From Natronococcus sp. A-GB7 (GTDB lineage Archaea; Halobacteriota; Halobacteria; Halobacteriales; Natrialbaceae): a stretch of 64,000 nucleotides of DNA. Within the stretch, counting starts at the first letter, position 1, and each line of letters opens with the position of its first letter. The stretch covers positions 172,736 to 236,735 of the forward strand of contig NZ_JARUKV010000003.1 in assembly GCF_029688865.1 (NCBI RefSeq). The letters are read 5' to 3'. Below the pieces are notes generated by a model that had not been told where the DNA came from, made no database searches, and saw nothing but the letters and a program-made list of their open reading frames with translations. Of the stretch, positions 25,669 to 37,061 are shown piece by piece. A program made the position numbers and the translations under genes.

Positions 25669-27921
25669 ATGACCGAGCCGACCCACGATCACGGCGACGG
25701 CGCCCGCCCGGAGGGGGAGTCCGCTCGCCGCGAGAGACCGACGGACAGCTACTGCTCGTGCTGCCGGGTGTGTGACTGCTACCGGGACGCGCCCGAACCC
25801 GACCAGAAGCCGGTCGAACGTCGCGACGACCGCGAGGACGCTGCTCACGAAGACGATCACGAGCACGGTGCTCACGTCGACCACTCGGGCCACGAGAAGA
25901 TGTTCCGGCGGCGGTTTTTCGTCTGTTTCGTGCTCTCCCTGCCGGTGTTGTACTACAGCCCGATGCTCAAGGAGTGGTTCGGCTACACCGCCGTGACCGT
26001 CCCTGGCAGCGATCTCGTCGGCCCCGTCCTCGGCGTGGTCGTCTTCGCCTACGGCGGCGTTCCGTTCCTGCGGATGGGTGCAGTCGAGGCGCGCAACCGC
26101 GAACCCGGGATGATGCTGTTGATCTCGCTGGCGATCACGGTCGCGTTCGGCTACAGCGTCGCGGCGGTCGCCTTCGGGATCGGCGAACCGTTCTTCTGGG
26201 AGCTCGTGACGCTGATCGTCATCTTCCTGCTGGGCCACTGGATAGAGATGCGCTCGGTCAGACGCGCCTCGGGCGCGCTCGACGAACTGGCCGAGCTAAT
26301 GCCCGACACCGCCGAGCGAATCACCGAGGACGGCGACACTCGGGAGGTTCCGACCGACGTCCTCGAGGAGGACGATCTCGTGCTCGTCCGACCGGGCGCG
26401 AACGTTCCCGCCGACGGCGTCGTCGAGGACGGGACGTCGAACGTCAACGAGGCGATGGTCACCGGGGAGTCGACGCCGGTGAAGAAGGAGCCGGGCGACG
26501 AGGTGATCGGCGGGACGACCAACCGCGACGGCAGCCTGCGGGTTCGGGTCTCGGCGACCGGCGAGGAGACGACGCTGTCGGGGATCATGCGCCTCGTCGA
26601 GGAAGCCCAGGAGAGTCGCTCTCGAACCCAGGTGCTCGCCGACCGGGCCGCGGGCTGGCTCTTCTACGCGGCGCTTGGCGTCGCCGCGGTCACCGCCGTC
26701 GGCTGGACGGCTGCGGTCGGCTTCGGCCTGCCGGTCGTCGAACGCGTGGTGACGGTGCTCGTCATCGCCTGCCCGCACGCGCTCGGGCTCGCGGTTCCGC
26801 TGGTCGTCGCGATCAACACCTCGATGGCCGCCCGGAACGGGATGCTCGTGCGGGATCGGATCGCCATGGAACAGGCCCGCGAACTCGATACGGTCGTCTT
26901 CGACAAGACTGGCACGCTCACCGAGGGCGAGCAGGGGATCGTCGACCTCGAGACGATCGAGGGCTGGACCGAGGAGGATGTGCTGACGCTCGCGGCCGCG
27001 GCCGAGGGCGATTCGGAGCACGTAATCGCACAGGCCGTTCGCGAGGAAGCCGAGGCGCGTGATCTTTCCACACCCGACGTTCGCGGCTTCGAGGCCCTCG
27101 AGGGACGGGGCGTTCGCGCGACGATCGAACGGGACGCGGTTCCGGCCGCGACAGCGGGCGGTCCCGGTGGAACCACGGACGGGAGCGAAACGGGCGATCG
27201 GGACGCCCACACCGTCTCCGTCGGGGGCCCGAACCTGTTGGGTCACCTCGGGATCGAGCCCGGGGCCGCACTCGAGGAGTTCGCCCACGAGGCCGGCGAA
27301 CGGGGCCACGGGGTCGTCTACATCCTCTGTGATGACTCGATCGTCGGCGCGCTCGCGCTGGCCGACGTGATCCGCGAGGAGAGTTTCGAGGCGATCGACG
27401 CACTGCAGGGGATGGGCGTCGAGGTGGCGATGCTGACCGGCGACGACGCCGATGTCGCCCACAGCGTCGCCGGCGAACTGGGTATCGACACCGTCTTCGC
27501 CGAAGTCCTGCCCGAGGACAAAGACGAGAAGATCGTCGAACTCCAGAACCAGGACAAACTCGTCGCGATGGTCGGCGACGGGGTCAACGACGCGCCCGCG
27601 CTCACCCGCGCCGACGTCGGCATCGCCATCGGGTCGGGAACCGACGTCGCCGTCGAGTCGGCCGACGTGGTCCTCGTCGAGAACGATCCCCGCGACGTCG
27701 CCCGGCTCGTGCGCCTGAGTCGGAAGAGCTACCGGAAGATGCAGGAGAACATCGCCTGGGCCGCGGGGTACAACGTGTTCGCGTTGCCGCTTGCGGCCGG
27801 CGTGCTGGCGCCGATCGGCATCCTGCTCTCGCCGGCCGTCGGCGCGGTGCTGATGTCCGCAAGTACGGTGATCGTGGCGATCAACGCGCAACTGTTGCGG
27901 CGGGCGGAGCTCGCTCTCTGA
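25669..27921 (+). CDS. copB: CopB-type P1B ATPase (CPH motif)
   Basis: 750 residues from ATG 25669. In place of HMA domains it has a His-rich head ([24 protein letters not shown]) and, between the His runs, a Cys cluster [11 protein letters not shown] (near residue 25). The transport motif is [16 protein letters not shown], the CPH class linked to Cu+/Cu2+ or broader export. [21 protein letters not shown] (a variant of the HP motif, V for P) and [14 protein letters not shown] complete the core; the C-terminus has two helices. An open frame reaches 25384 but overlaps the divergent regulator. Together with CopA it gives two export routes. Confidence 0.92.
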   Translation: MTEPTHDHGDGARPEGESARRERPTDSYCSCCRVCDCYRDAPEPDQKPVERRDDREDAAHEDDHEHGAHVDHSGHEKMFRRRFFVCFVLSLPVLYYSPMLKEWFGYTAVTVPGSDLVGPVLGVVVFAYGGVPFLRMGAVEARNREPGMMLLISLAITVAFGYSVAAVAFGIGEPFFWELVTLIVIFLLGHWIEMRSVRRASGALDELAELMPDTAERITEDGDTREVPTDVLEEDDLVLVRPGANVPADGVVEDGTSNVNEAMVTGESTPVKKEPGDEVIGGTTNRDGSLRVRVSATGEETTLSGIMRLVEEAQESRSRTQVLADRAAGWLFYAALGVAAVTAVGWTAAVGFGLPVVERVVTVLVIACPHALGLAVPLVVAINTSMAARNGMLVRDRIAMEQARELDTVVFDKTGTLTEGEQGIVDLETIEGWTEEDVLTLAAAAEGDSEHVIAQAVREEAEARDLSTPDVRGFEALEGRGVRATIERDAVPAATAGGPGGTTDGSETGDRDAHTVSVGGPNLLGHLGIEPGAALEEFAHEAGERGHGVVYILCDDSIVGALALADVIREESFEAIDALQGMGVEVAMLTGDDADVAHSVAGELGIDTVFAEVLPEDKDEKIVELQNQDKLVAMVGDGVNDAPALTRADVGIAIGSGTDVAVESADVVLVENDPRDVARLVRLSRKSYRKMQENIAWAAGYNVFALPLAAGVLAPIGILLSPAVGAVLMSASTVIVAINAQLLRRAELAL

Positions 27922-27955
27922 TTCGCAGCCGCCGGAATTGTTCGCTCTATCCGCG

Positions 27956-29947
<1,992 letters not shown>

Positions 29948-30104
29948 AGATCCGAGGCTACGCCGTCGCCACACCTGATCGTTTTGGCTGTTGTTACCGC
30001 TAGATACGCGACGGCGCGATCCACTGGCACGGTGCGACGCGGGAAAACGGTCTCGTCGGCGTCACATGGAAAAGCAGTTCCCTCGCCGGCTCGAACCCTC
30101 GGCA

Positions 30105-30962
30105 ATGCGAATCGCCGTTCCCAACAAGGGCCGCCTGCACGAGCCGACGATCGACCACTTAGAGCGGGCGGGGCTTCACCTCGAGAACGGTGCCGACCGC
30201 AAACTGTACGCCGACACCGTCGACCCCGACGTCTCGGTGCTGTTCGCCCGCGCGGCCGACATCCCCGAGTACGTCGCCGACGGCGCGGCCGAGATGGGGA
30301 TCACGGGCTACGATCAGGTCCGAGAGGCCCGCGTCGACGACGTCGCCGAACTGCTGGATCTCGAGTTCGGCCGCTGCCGGCTCGTCCTCGCCGCCCCCGA
30401 GGACGGCGAGATCGAGAGCGTCGCGGATCTGGCCGGGAAGACCGTCGCCACCGAGTTCCCGAACATCACCCGCGACTTCTTCGCCGACACCGGTGTCGAG
30501 CCCGACATCGTCGAGGTCTCGGGTGCGACCGAACTGACGCCCCACGTCGAGATGGCCGACGCAATCGTCGACATCACGAGCACGGGGACGACCCTGAAGA
30601 TGAACCGGCTGGCGATCGTCGAGGAGGTGCTCTCGAGTTCCGTGCGGCTGTTCGCCCGCGAGGACGTCGTCGACGATCCGAAGGTCGGGGAAGTGCGGAC
30701 GGCGCTGTCGTCGGTCAAACACGCTGAGGGGAAACGCTACCTGATGATGAACGTCCCCGAGGACCGGCTCGCGGACGTCCGTGAGGTGATCCCGGGCCTC
30801 GGCGGGCCGACGATCATGGACATCGCCGACGACAACGGCGACGGGATGCTCGCGGTCCACGCCGTCGTCGACGAGCGGGATGTCTTCGAGACGATCACCG
30901 ACGTCAAGCAGGCCGGCGCCAGCGACATTCTCGTCACGGAGATCGAACGGCTCGTCGAGTAG
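30105..30962 (+). CDS. hisG: ATP phosphoribosyltransferase, long form
   Basis: First step of histidine synthesis: ATP plus PRPP gives phosphoribosyl-ATP. 285 residues, the long form with a C-terminal regulatory domain. Motifs: [74 protein letters not shown], the PRPP loop [16 protein letters not shown], and the HisG_C part [11 protein letters not shown] and [12 protein letters not shown]. The open frame extends to 29991, but ATG 30105 gives the family N-terminus. hisI is at 62270; the pathway genes are scattered. Confidence 0.95.
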   Translation: MRIAVPNKGRLHEPTIDHLERAGLHLENGADRKLYADTVDPDVSVLFARAADIPEYVADGAAEMGITGYDQVREARVDDVAELLDLEFGRCRLVLAAPEDGEIESVADLAGKTVATEFPNITRDFFADTGVEPDIVEVSGATELTPHVEMADAIVDITSTGTTLKMNRLAIVEEVLSSSVRLFAREDVVDDPKVGEVRTALSSVKHAEGKRYLMMNVPEDRLADVREVIPGLGGPTIMDIADDNGDGMLAVHAVVDERDVFETITDVKQAGASDILVTEIERLVE

Positions 30963-31076
30963 CTGGGATCGACAGTCCGATTTCTCGGTGCGGTTGCGGT
31001 TCCGAGCTAGCGTGGTTCCCCGGCTCGAACGGAGTCCCGTCCGCAGCTCTTTACCGGTGGAATTAGAGAAAGCAGT

Positions 31077-31220
31077 ATGGTGTTGAGCCTAGCGGCGTAC
31101 GTGTACGCATCGGTCAGAACGAGAGAGCACGAGTTCGACGAAATATTCGCGCTCTTGCTTTTTTTCGCCGATTCGTTCACCGCGGCTGCGGTCGTCCCGT
31201 CCGCACCGTTCGTGGGCTGA
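31077..31220 (+). CDS. Possible 47-aa protein
   Basis: ATG 31077 opens a 47-residue frame (MVLSLAAYVYASVRTREHEFDEIFALLLFFADSF and a short tail) ending just before the convergent wHTH gene. CTTTACC at 31048-31054 lies about 26 nt upstream, as for a leaderless gene. It has a hydrophobic stretch but no known motif. It may be a real small membrane-associated protein or a chance frame. Confidence 0.35.
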   Translation: MVLSLAAYVYASVRTREHEFDEIFALLLFFADSFTAAAVVPSAPFVG

Positions 31221-31224
31221 GCGC

Positions 31225-31617
31225 TTACCAGGGACGCTCGAGATCGACGTCCTCGAGCAGCGACTCGAACTCGGAGAGGTTCGCCGCGGGCGAGACCAGG
31301 CCGCGCTCGCGGTCGTACTCGACGATCCCGTAGCGCTCGAGCAGCGGGAGGTGGGTGCGACACAGCGCGACGTGGACCCGCTGGCGCAGTTCGTGGATCG
31401 TCGTCAGGGCGGTCGTCTCGTCCTCGGTGTCGGCCAGCCAGCCGACGAGGCGCTGGACCGTGATCGGTTCGTCGGAGGCGAGCAGGTACCTGAGCACCTC
31501 GCGCCGACGATCGTTCGCCAGCACGCGACCGAACTCTCCCCGGGAGATGGCGCGGAGGCGGACGGTTTCGCCACTGAACCCCTCGGAGACGGCCGTTCGG
31601 TCCGGATGGATCGTCAT
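31225..31617 (-). CDS. Winged-helix DNA-binding protein (DUF7344-like)
   Basis: 130 residues. A winged helix spans roughly residues 28-110: VLANDRRREVLRYLLASDEPITVQRLVGWLADTE, then HVALCRTHLPLLERYGIVEYDRERGLVSP. This arrangement (rrrxVLxxL, LAxxxA region, HxHLPxLexxGlVxYD) is the haloarchaeal DUF7344 type, from recall. Such proteins are predicted transcription regulators. No gene on its strand nearby; target unknown. Confidence 0.82.
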   Translation of the reverse strand: MTIHPDRTAVSEGFSGETVRLRAISRGEFGRVLANDRRREVLRYLLASDEPITVQRLVGWLADTEDETTALTTIHELRQRVHVALCRTHLPLLERYGIVEYDRERGLVSPAANLSEFESLLEDVDLERPW

Positions 31618-31929
31618 CGTCGATAGAGACTCATGGATCCCGAATAAACGCGGTCGGTCGTTTCGAACGGTCAGTGTCGGTTCAGATCAGTCTCCGCGAT
31701 CCGAAGCGCGATGAACGGTTTGGAACTCGAGCGAACGGTCGGACCGATCCCGTCGCTGGAGGGTATGTAGGAGTTAAACCGGGATTACCGGCCCGTTCGC
31801 GGCGATCGACGGGTGGGTCGCGTCGGTCGCCGGTTCGAACGGACGGTCCTCCGTGACGCCGTCGTGAACGGTCAGTACGAACGGTTCTCTGTCGGGACTG
31901 TCGCTCGCGAGAATCGGTTTCGGAACGCG
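31618..31929. other. Intergenic region upstream of the wHTH gene
   Basis: 312 nt between the wHTH gene start and the tbp stop codon. GGTTCGAA- and GAACGGT-like words recur, but I see no tRNA fold, zinc ribbon or other gene. It should hold the wHTH promoter. Confidence 0.5.
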
Positions 31930-32490
31930 TTACTCGAGCAGGCCGAGGTCCTCGAGGCGCGAGACGATCTTGTCGACGGCGTGTTCGGCGTCCTTGGGTT
32001 TTTTGCCGCCAGTGATGACGAGCTTCCCGGAGCCGAACAGCAGGGCGACGACCTCGGGCTCGTCGAGCCGATAGACGAGACCGGGGAACTGCTCGGGCTC
32101 GTACTCGATGTTCTCGAGGCCCAGCCCGATTGCGATCGCGTTCAGGTTGAGGTTACGTCCGAGGTCCGCGCTCGTCACGATGTTCTGGACGACGATCTCG
32201 GGGTCCTCGTTGACCTGGATCTGGAGCTCCCGGAGCTTGTCGAAGACGATGCGGAGACTCTCGTGGACGTCGTCGGTGCTTTTCGCACCGGTACAGACGA
32301 TCTTCCCCGAACGGAAGATCAGCGCAGCGGACTTGGGATTCTGCGTGCGGTAGACGAGACCGGGGAACTGCTCTGGGTCGTAGTCGGCCCCCTCGAGGTC
32401 CATCGCCACGCTCTGCAGATCGAGCTCCTGTCCGATGCCGGTCGACGCCACCACGTTTTCGATGTTGATGGTGTCCTTCGGATCCGTCAT
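31930..32490 (-). CDS. tbp: TATA-box-binding protein
   Basis: 186 residues, general transcription factor of archaea. Two direct repeats of about 90 residues form the saddle: first INIENVVASTGIGQELDLQSVA, FPGLVYRTQNPKSAALIFRSGKIVCTGAKS; second IVVQNIVTSADLGRNLNLNAIAIGLG, FPGLVYRLDEPEVVALLFGSGKLVITGGKK. All the canonical repeats are present. Haloarchaea often carry several TBP paralogues; this one has a housekeeping-like sequence. Its upstream region carries two TATA-like boxes. Confidence 0.97.
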   Translation of the reverse strand: MTDPKDTINIENVVASTGIGQELDLQSVAMDLEGADYDPEQFPGLVYRTQNPKSAALIFRSGKIVCTGAKSTDDVHESLRIVFDKLRELQIQVNEDPEIVVQNIVTSADLGRNLNLNAIAIGLGLENIEYEPEQFPGLVYRLDEPEVVALLFGSGKLVITGGKKPKDAEHAVDKIVSRLEDLGLLE

Positions 32491-32497
32491 AAGTCGC

Positions 32498-32526
32498 TTA
32501 AAAAGACGTATTTAAGGTTTATAAAG
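32498..32526 (-). promoter_or_regulatory. tbp promoter with tandem TATA-like elements
   Basis: On the minus strand TTTATAAA (centre about 31 nt before the ATG) and CTTAAATAC (about 22 nt before) are both TATA-like, with a further CTTTTTAAG at 32498-32506. Overlapping boxes could allow self-control by TBP binding. Confidence 0.45.
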
Positions 32527-32693
32527 GTTGGTACCGGCACCTGATATGTCCGGTTTATATCGATCGGTTCGAAACCGTGATCGGTATCGCTCGGCCGTCT
32601 CCGGCGGGTTCGGCGGGGGATCGTGCGACCTGCTTCTAGAGACCGGTCGACGAAAACGGTACCCTGATACTCGAGCCCCAGCGATGATCGGAC

Positions 32694-33779
32694 GTGTACT
32701 TCCTCGAGCTCGGCGGCGAGGACGACGCGTTCGCGGCCCGCGAGGCGACGAGCGCCGCGACCGGCGTTCGACGGGCCGCACCCGGCCTCGCCGTTGCGAA
32801 CGCCGTCGTTCCCGAACGCGTCCGCGGACTCGCCTACACCCACCGCGCGAGTGAGCTGCTGGGTCGGACCGACGCCGACCTCGCGAGCGCGACGGCGCTA
32901 CTCGAGGCCGCCCCGATCGACCGATCGGGCACCGTCGCGGTTCGCGCGACCGACGTCCACGGCTCGAGCGGCGTCGCGACCGACCGCGCGGAGCGGGAGC
33001 TCGGCCAGGTGCTGGTCGACCGCGGGTTCGAGGTCGACCTCGACGACCCCGATCACGTCCTGCGAGCGGCCTTCTCCGAGGGCCGACTCGAGCGCGACGG
33101 GGACGGCCGCGGCGACCTGCTCTCGGCTCTCGACGACGAGGGCGACGAACCGCGAGGCGAACGGACCTCCGTCTGTGCCCTGGGCTGGCTCGCGGCCGAG
33201 AGCGTCCGCGACTTCGGCACGCGCGCACCGACCGACAAGCCCTTTTTCCAGCCCGGGAGCATGGACCCGCTGCTGGCCCGCGCGGTCGCGAACGTCGCGG
33301 GTGCCCGCCCCGGCGCGACGATCCTCGACCCGATGTGTGGTACGGGCGGTGTGCTCGTCGAGGCGGGGCTGGTTGGAGCCGACGTCATCGGCACCGACGC
33401 TCAGGAGAAGATGACGGCGGGCGCGCGGACGAACCTCGAGCACTTCCTCGACCGTGATGACCCGTCACCGACGGGCGCCGAACGCGGTTCGTGGCACGTC
33501 GGTCGCGGCGACGCGACCCGACTGCCAATCGCCGACGACGCGGTCGACGGCGTCGTCTTCGACGCCCCCTACGGCCGTCAGTCGAAGATCGAGACTCACC
33601 GCCTCGAGGACCTCGTCTCGGGCGCGCTTTCGGAAGCCCGCCGGGTCGCCTCCCGAGCCGTCGTCGTCGCGGATCGGTCGTGGGCCGCCGAGGCTCGCGA
33701 GGCGGGCTGGGAGCTCGAGGCGGCGTTCGAACGCCGCGTCCACCGGTCGCTGACGCGGTACGTGCTGGTGCTCGAGTGA
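32694..33779 (+). CDS. tRNA (guanine10-N2)-dimethyltransferase
   Basis: 361 residues from GTG 32694. The N-terminal half is a THUMP-type RNA-binding region (YFLELGGEDDAFAAREA, HVLRAAFSEGRL). The C-terminal half is a SAM methyltransferase: PGATILDPMCGTGGVLVEAGLVGADVIGTDAQEKM (SAM site), GDATRLPIADDAVDGVVFDAPYG (catalytic motif) and SRAVVVAD. This is the Trm-G10/Trm11 family that makes m2-2G10 in archaeal tRNAs. The catalytic motif is DAPYG where DPPYG is usual. Divergent from tbp. FFQPGSMDP before the SAM site is also typical. Confidence 0.9.
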   Translation: MYFLELGGEDDAFAAREATSAATGVRRAAPGLAVANAVVPERVRGLAYTHRASELLGRTDADLASATALLEAAPIDRSGTVAVRATDVHGSSGVATDRAERELGQVLVDRGFEVDLDDPDHVLRAAFSEGRLERDGDGRGDLLSALDDEGDEPRGERTSVCALGWLAAESVRDFGTRAPTDKPFFQPGSMDPLLARAVANVAGARPGATILDPMCGTGGVLVEAGLVGADVIGTDAQEKMTAGARTNLEHFLDRDDPSPTGAERGSWHVGRGDATRLPIADDAVDGVVFDAPYGRQSKIETHRLEDLVSGALSEARRVASRAVVVADRSWAAEAREAGWELEAAFERRVHRSLTRYVLVLE

Positions 33780-33867
33780 CGATCGTTCGAAACCGATTCG
33801 AACCCGTCTCGGATCCGGACGAGCCAGAATAAGGGACTGTTAAGATCCGGTGGCGCCACGGCTCCGT

Positions 33868-34290
33868 ATGAATATTTTCTTCAGTGGCTCCATCCGCGGC
33901 GGACGGGACGACGTCGATCTGTACGCCGACCTCGTTTCGCTCCTCGAGCAGTACGGGACGGTTCTCACCGAACACGTCGGAACCGAGGACGTCGAGGCGA
34001 AAGAGCGGGAGGCGGGACTGACCGACGGCGACATCCACGATCAGGACGTCGCCTGGCTCCAGCAAGCCGACGCCGTCGTTGCCGAGGTGACGACGCCGAG
34101 TCTCGGTGTCGGCTACGAACTCGGGCGGGCGGTCGCCTGGGAGAAACCCGTCCTCGCCCTGTACCGCCCCCAGGGCGAGCACGAGCTGTCAGCGATGGTA
34201 CGGGGCAACGACGCCGTCGACGTCGTCGAGTACGAGACGCCCGCGGGCGTCGGGCCCACGCTCGAGGCGTTCCTTCGCACACATCGGTAA
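33868..34290 (+). CDS. Nucleoside 2-deoxyribosyltransferase-like protein
   Basis: 140 residues from ATG 33868. FFSGSIRGGRDD at the N-terminus, VLTEHVGTED, DQDVAWLQQADAVVAEVTTPSLGVGYELGRAVAWEKPVLALYRP follow the Rossmann-like fold of deoxyribosyltransferases, closest to the DNPH1 (Rcl) 2'-deoxynucleoside 5'-phosphate N-hydrolase group. The catalytic Glu is likely in VGYELGRA. It may remove damaged or unusual dNMPs. Substrate not shown. Follows trm-G10 on the same strand after 88 nt. Confidence 0.85.
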   Translation: MNIFFSGSIRGGRDDVDLYADLVSLLEQYGTVLTEHVGTEDVEAKEREAGLTDGDIHDQDVAWLQQADAVVAEVTTPSLGVGYELGRAVAWEKPVLALYRPQGEHELSAMVRGNDAVDVVEYETPAGVGPTLEAFLRTHR

Positions 34291-34362
34291 GCCACGTAGA
34301 GCGCCCCGAGTACGGCGGTTCAGCCGCTCGAAACGAACCGGCTGCCGGAACGCGAGAGTCGC

Positions 34363-34800
34363 CTACGGCTCGTCGCCGAGCGCCCGCTCGCGCAACTGCT
34401 TCCCCTCCTCGCTCTCGACGGTCAGCTCCGGAACCGGCTGCGGTTTCCCGTTCTCGTCGATCGCGACGAAGGTAAAGGAGGACTCGGTCGTCTTCTCGAC
34501 CTCGCCGGTACGGGGCTCCTCGCGCCAGGCCCGTAGCGCGACGTGGACGCTCGAGCGACCCGCATCGTAGACGTAGGCCTCGACCAGCGCGATGTCGCCG
34601 ATCCTGATCGGACGCTCGAAGTCGAGTTCGTTTACGCGGGCGGTGACGCAGGTCTCGCCGGCGAAGCGCATCGCCGACATCGCGCCGATTTCGTCGAGCC
34701 ACTTCATCAGGTTCCCGCCGTGGAGCGTGTTGTTGTTGTTCGCGTGGTTCGGCTGGACGCGGAATCGGTTCTCGATGTAGGTCTCGAGGACGGTCGACAT
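34363..34800 (-). CDS. Acyl-CoA thioesterase, hotdog fold
   Basis: 145 residues from ATG 34800. NHANNNNTLHGGNLMKWLDEIGAMSAMRFAGETCVTARVNELDFERPIRIGDI is the YciA/BFIT-type hotdog signature, with the Asn/Asp-type catalytic residues (TLHGGNLMKWLDE). It should hydrolyse acyl-CoA thioesters, of unknown chain length. The open frame extends upstream to 35352 antisense to rfcC; that part is a shadow. A C-terminal tail is charged. 53 nt downstream of rfcC, same strand. Confidence 0.9.
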   Translation of the reverse strand: MSTVLETYIENRFRVQPNHANNNNTLHGGNLMKWLDEIGAMSAMRFAGETCVTARVNELDFERPIRIGDIALVEAYVYDAGRSSVHVALRAWREEPRTGEVEKTTESSFTFVAIDENGKPQPVPELTVESEEGKQLRERALGDEP

Positions 34801-34853
34801 ACCCACTCCTCGGTTCGGAACCACGAAAAGTTCGAGCCCGGAACGCGACGTGA

Positions 34854-35858
34854 CTACGCGTCCCGTCCGAGTTCCGCAAGCAGGTGCGAAACGTGGATCC
34901 GATCGCTCGTTCCCTCGTGCATCTCGAACTCGATGTCGGCGGCGAGCCGGTGGGTGCGGGCGAGCTTCTCGCCCTGGTACCGTTTGCGAGCGACGCGGAG
35001 TGCGAGATCCAGCACCTCCTGGCCGTCCAGTCCCTCGTCGACGAGCAGGTCGTCCAGCGTCTTCCGCGCGTCCGTAAACTCGCCGCGTTCGGCGTCGTCG
35101 AGCATTCCTTCGACCTCGTCCTCGAGGCCGACCTCGCCGATCGTCTCGTAGGCCGCGCTCATCGTTAGCTCGCCCGCGTCCTCGACGGTGGTCTGAGCCG
35201 CGAGGATCGCCTGCCGGAGGTTCCCGTTCGCGTAGCCGGCGACGAACTCGAGACCCTCGGAGTCGTAGTCGACGCCCTCCGCGGTGACGATTCGCTCGAG
35301 GACCGCGACGGTCTCCTCGCTGGTCGGCGCGCGCACCGAGACGGGGAAACACCGCGAGCGGATCGGCGGGATGAGCTTCGTCGGTTGCCGTGTCGCGATG
35401 ACGAACTGGGTCGTCCGGTGGTGTTGTTCCATGATTCGCCGCAGCGCCTGCTGGAAGTCCTCGCGGACGTCCTCGGCGTTATCGAGCAGGATCGTCTTGT
35501 ACTCGCCGGTAACGGGCGCGTAGCTGGCCGACTCCTTGAGCACGCGGTTGATCATGTCGCGTTTGGACATCGACGACCGACCGGTCAGAAAGGAGGCGAA
35601 CCGGGGGTCGTTTTTGATTTCGGTCTTCGTCCGACCGAAGAAGTCGGCGACGTTGATCTCGACCAGATCGTTGTCGGGGTCCTCGTGGGCTTCCCGAGCG
35701 AGCGCTCGCGCCGCCGCGGTCTTGCCGCTGCCGGGCGGTCCCTGCAGGACGAGGTTCAGCGGCTCCTCGACGGCTCGCTCGAGGTACTCGCGAGCGTCGT
35801 CCTGTGGCAACTCGGCCAGCTCCGGGGCGTGGGTGTCGGTCCACAGCGGCGCGTCCAT
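34854..35858 (-). CDS. Replication factor C small subunit paralogue (RfcC-like)
   Basis: 334 residues, AAA+ clamp-loader family. WTDTHAPELAEL at the start, Walker A QGPPGSGKTAAA near residue 40, then FFGRTKTEIKNDPRFASFL, a Walker B region TILLDNAEDVRED (Asn where most have Asp-Glu-Ala-Asp), FVIATRQPTKLIPPIRSRCFPVSV containing the SRC motif with the arginine finger. The C-terminal collar domain is present. Haloarchaea have two small and one large RFC subunits; sequence suggests the second, more diverged small subunit. The altered Walker B may mean weaker ATP hydrolysis. Confidence 0.85.
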   Translation of the reverse strand: MDAPLWTDTHAPELAELPQDDAREYLERAVEEPLNLVLQGPPGSGKTAAARALAREAHEDPDNDLVEINVADFFGRTKTEIKNDPRFASFLTGRSSMSKRDMINRVLKESASYAPVTGEYKTILLDNAEDVREDFQQALRRIMEQHHRTTQFVIATRQPTKLIPPIRSRCFPVSVRAPTSEETVAVLERIVTAEGVDYDSEGLEFVAGYANGNLRQAILAAQTTVEDAGELTMSAAYETIGEVGLEDEVEGMLDDAERGEFTDARKTLDDLLVDEGLDGQEVLDLALRVARKRYQGEKLARTHRLAADIEFEMHEGTSDRIHVSHLLAELGRDA

Positions 35859-35909
35859 CGCTCGTCGGTAGGGGAGAGGGCGGTAAGAATCGGTCGGTTG
35901 GACGTCGCG

Positions 35910-37061
35910 CTACTCGTCGTCGTCGGCGTTCTCGTCGTCCGTCTCGTCCTCGTTCCCGTCGTCCTCATCCTCGTCGTCCGCCTCGGCCCGGACGTCCGCG
36001 ATGGTGAAGGTCTCCTCGACGGGTTCGTCCTCGTGCTCGAGGGGCTCCGCGGTGTCGACGTCCTCGGGATCGCCCTCGTAGACGACGGCCGTGAGCTCGT
36101 CGTCCTCGTCGACGCTGACGTCGTCGTCGAACGCGACGGTAACGTTTCCGTGCTCGCCGGGCTCGAGTTCGTCGCTGGTTCCGAGGACCTCGTCGTCGTC
36201 GTCCTCGATCGCGACGAACCCGTCCTCGGGCGTGGCGACGTCGACGGTCACTTCTTCGTCGTCGGCGTCGACGACCGTGACGTACGGATCGGTGTGGAAC
36301 TCGAGGTCGATCTCGCCGACCTCGCCGTCGTCGTCGGTGTAGACGCCGATCGACTGGGTCCCGGGTGGCGTTCCGCCCAGGTCGACTTCGAAGCTGATTT
36401 CGCGGTCCTCACCGCCGTCGAGCTCGAGGATCTGACGCTCGAGGACGGTTCCATCCAGCCGGAACTCGACGATCTGTTGCTGGTCGAACTCCGTCGGGTT
36501 CCGGACCTCCGCGACGACCCCGATCGTCTCGTTGGTCGTCGCCGACTCGGGTGCGGTCATCGATTCGACGACGAACGAGTCCGAGACCGCTTCGTCGTCG
36601 TCCGGGGTCACCGACGCGGTGTCGCTAACCGGGTAGCCGTCCTCGAGATAGGGCTGGTCCTCCTCGCCGTCGGTCTCGTAGTAGGTGAACGCCTCGTCGC
36701 CGGTCGTATCCTGGTGGACCGTCGCGGTCAGCTGGCCGACGAGATCGGTCTCGTTCTCGTCGCTCTCGACGCTGACGTTTTCGTGCGTTCCGTCCCCGAG
36801 GTACGCAGAGACGGCGAGGGGCTCGTCGTTCCCGTCAGTGACGACGACGAAGCCACCGTCCGAGAGGGTAACCTCCTCGACAGTGACGCTCATGCCGTCG
36901 CTCTCCTGGTCCTCGAACGCGATCGACGCCGCTGGATCGTCGTCGACGCCGAAGATAACGGGGGCCTGACCGACGACGATACCCGCCGCGAGGACCACCG
37001 CGATCGCGATCAGGATGGCGGTAACACGTTTGATAGTTCCGAACGTCGGTCTCGAACTCAT
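35910..37061 (-). CDS. Membrane-anchored surface protein with DUF7282-type repeats
   Basis: 383 very acidic residues. One N-terminal helix (about 15-36, AILIAIAVVLAAGIVVGQAPVIFG) anchors or exports it. Outside are beta-rich parts: two with FVVVTDGNDEPLAVSAYLGDGTHENVSV and FVAIEDDDDEVLGTSDELEPGEHGNVTV as matching units (DUF7282-like), and a CARDB-like middle domain (ESATTNETIGVVAEVRNPTEFD, QQQIVEFRLDG). The C-terminus is an Asp/Glu tail. Likely a cell-surface protein; function unknown. Confidence 0.8.
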   Translation of the reverse strand: MSSRPTFGTIKRVTAILIAIAVVLAAGIVVGQAPVIFGVDDDPAASIAFEDQESDGMSVTVEEVTLSDGGFVVVTDGNDEPLAVSAYLGDGTHENVSVESDENETDLVGQLTATVHQDTTGDEAFTYYETDGEEDQPYLEDGYPVSDTASVTPDDDEAVSDSFVVESMTAPESATTNETIGVVAEVRNPTEFDQQQIVEFRLDGTVLERQILELDGGEDREISFEVDLGGTPPGTQSIGVYTDDDGEVGEIDLEFHTDPYVTVVDADDEEVTVDVATPEDGFVAIEDDDDEVLGTSDELEPGEHGNVTVAFDDDVSVDEDDELTAVVYEGDPEDVDTAEPLEHEDEPVEETFTIADVRAEADDEDEDDGNEDETDDENADDDE

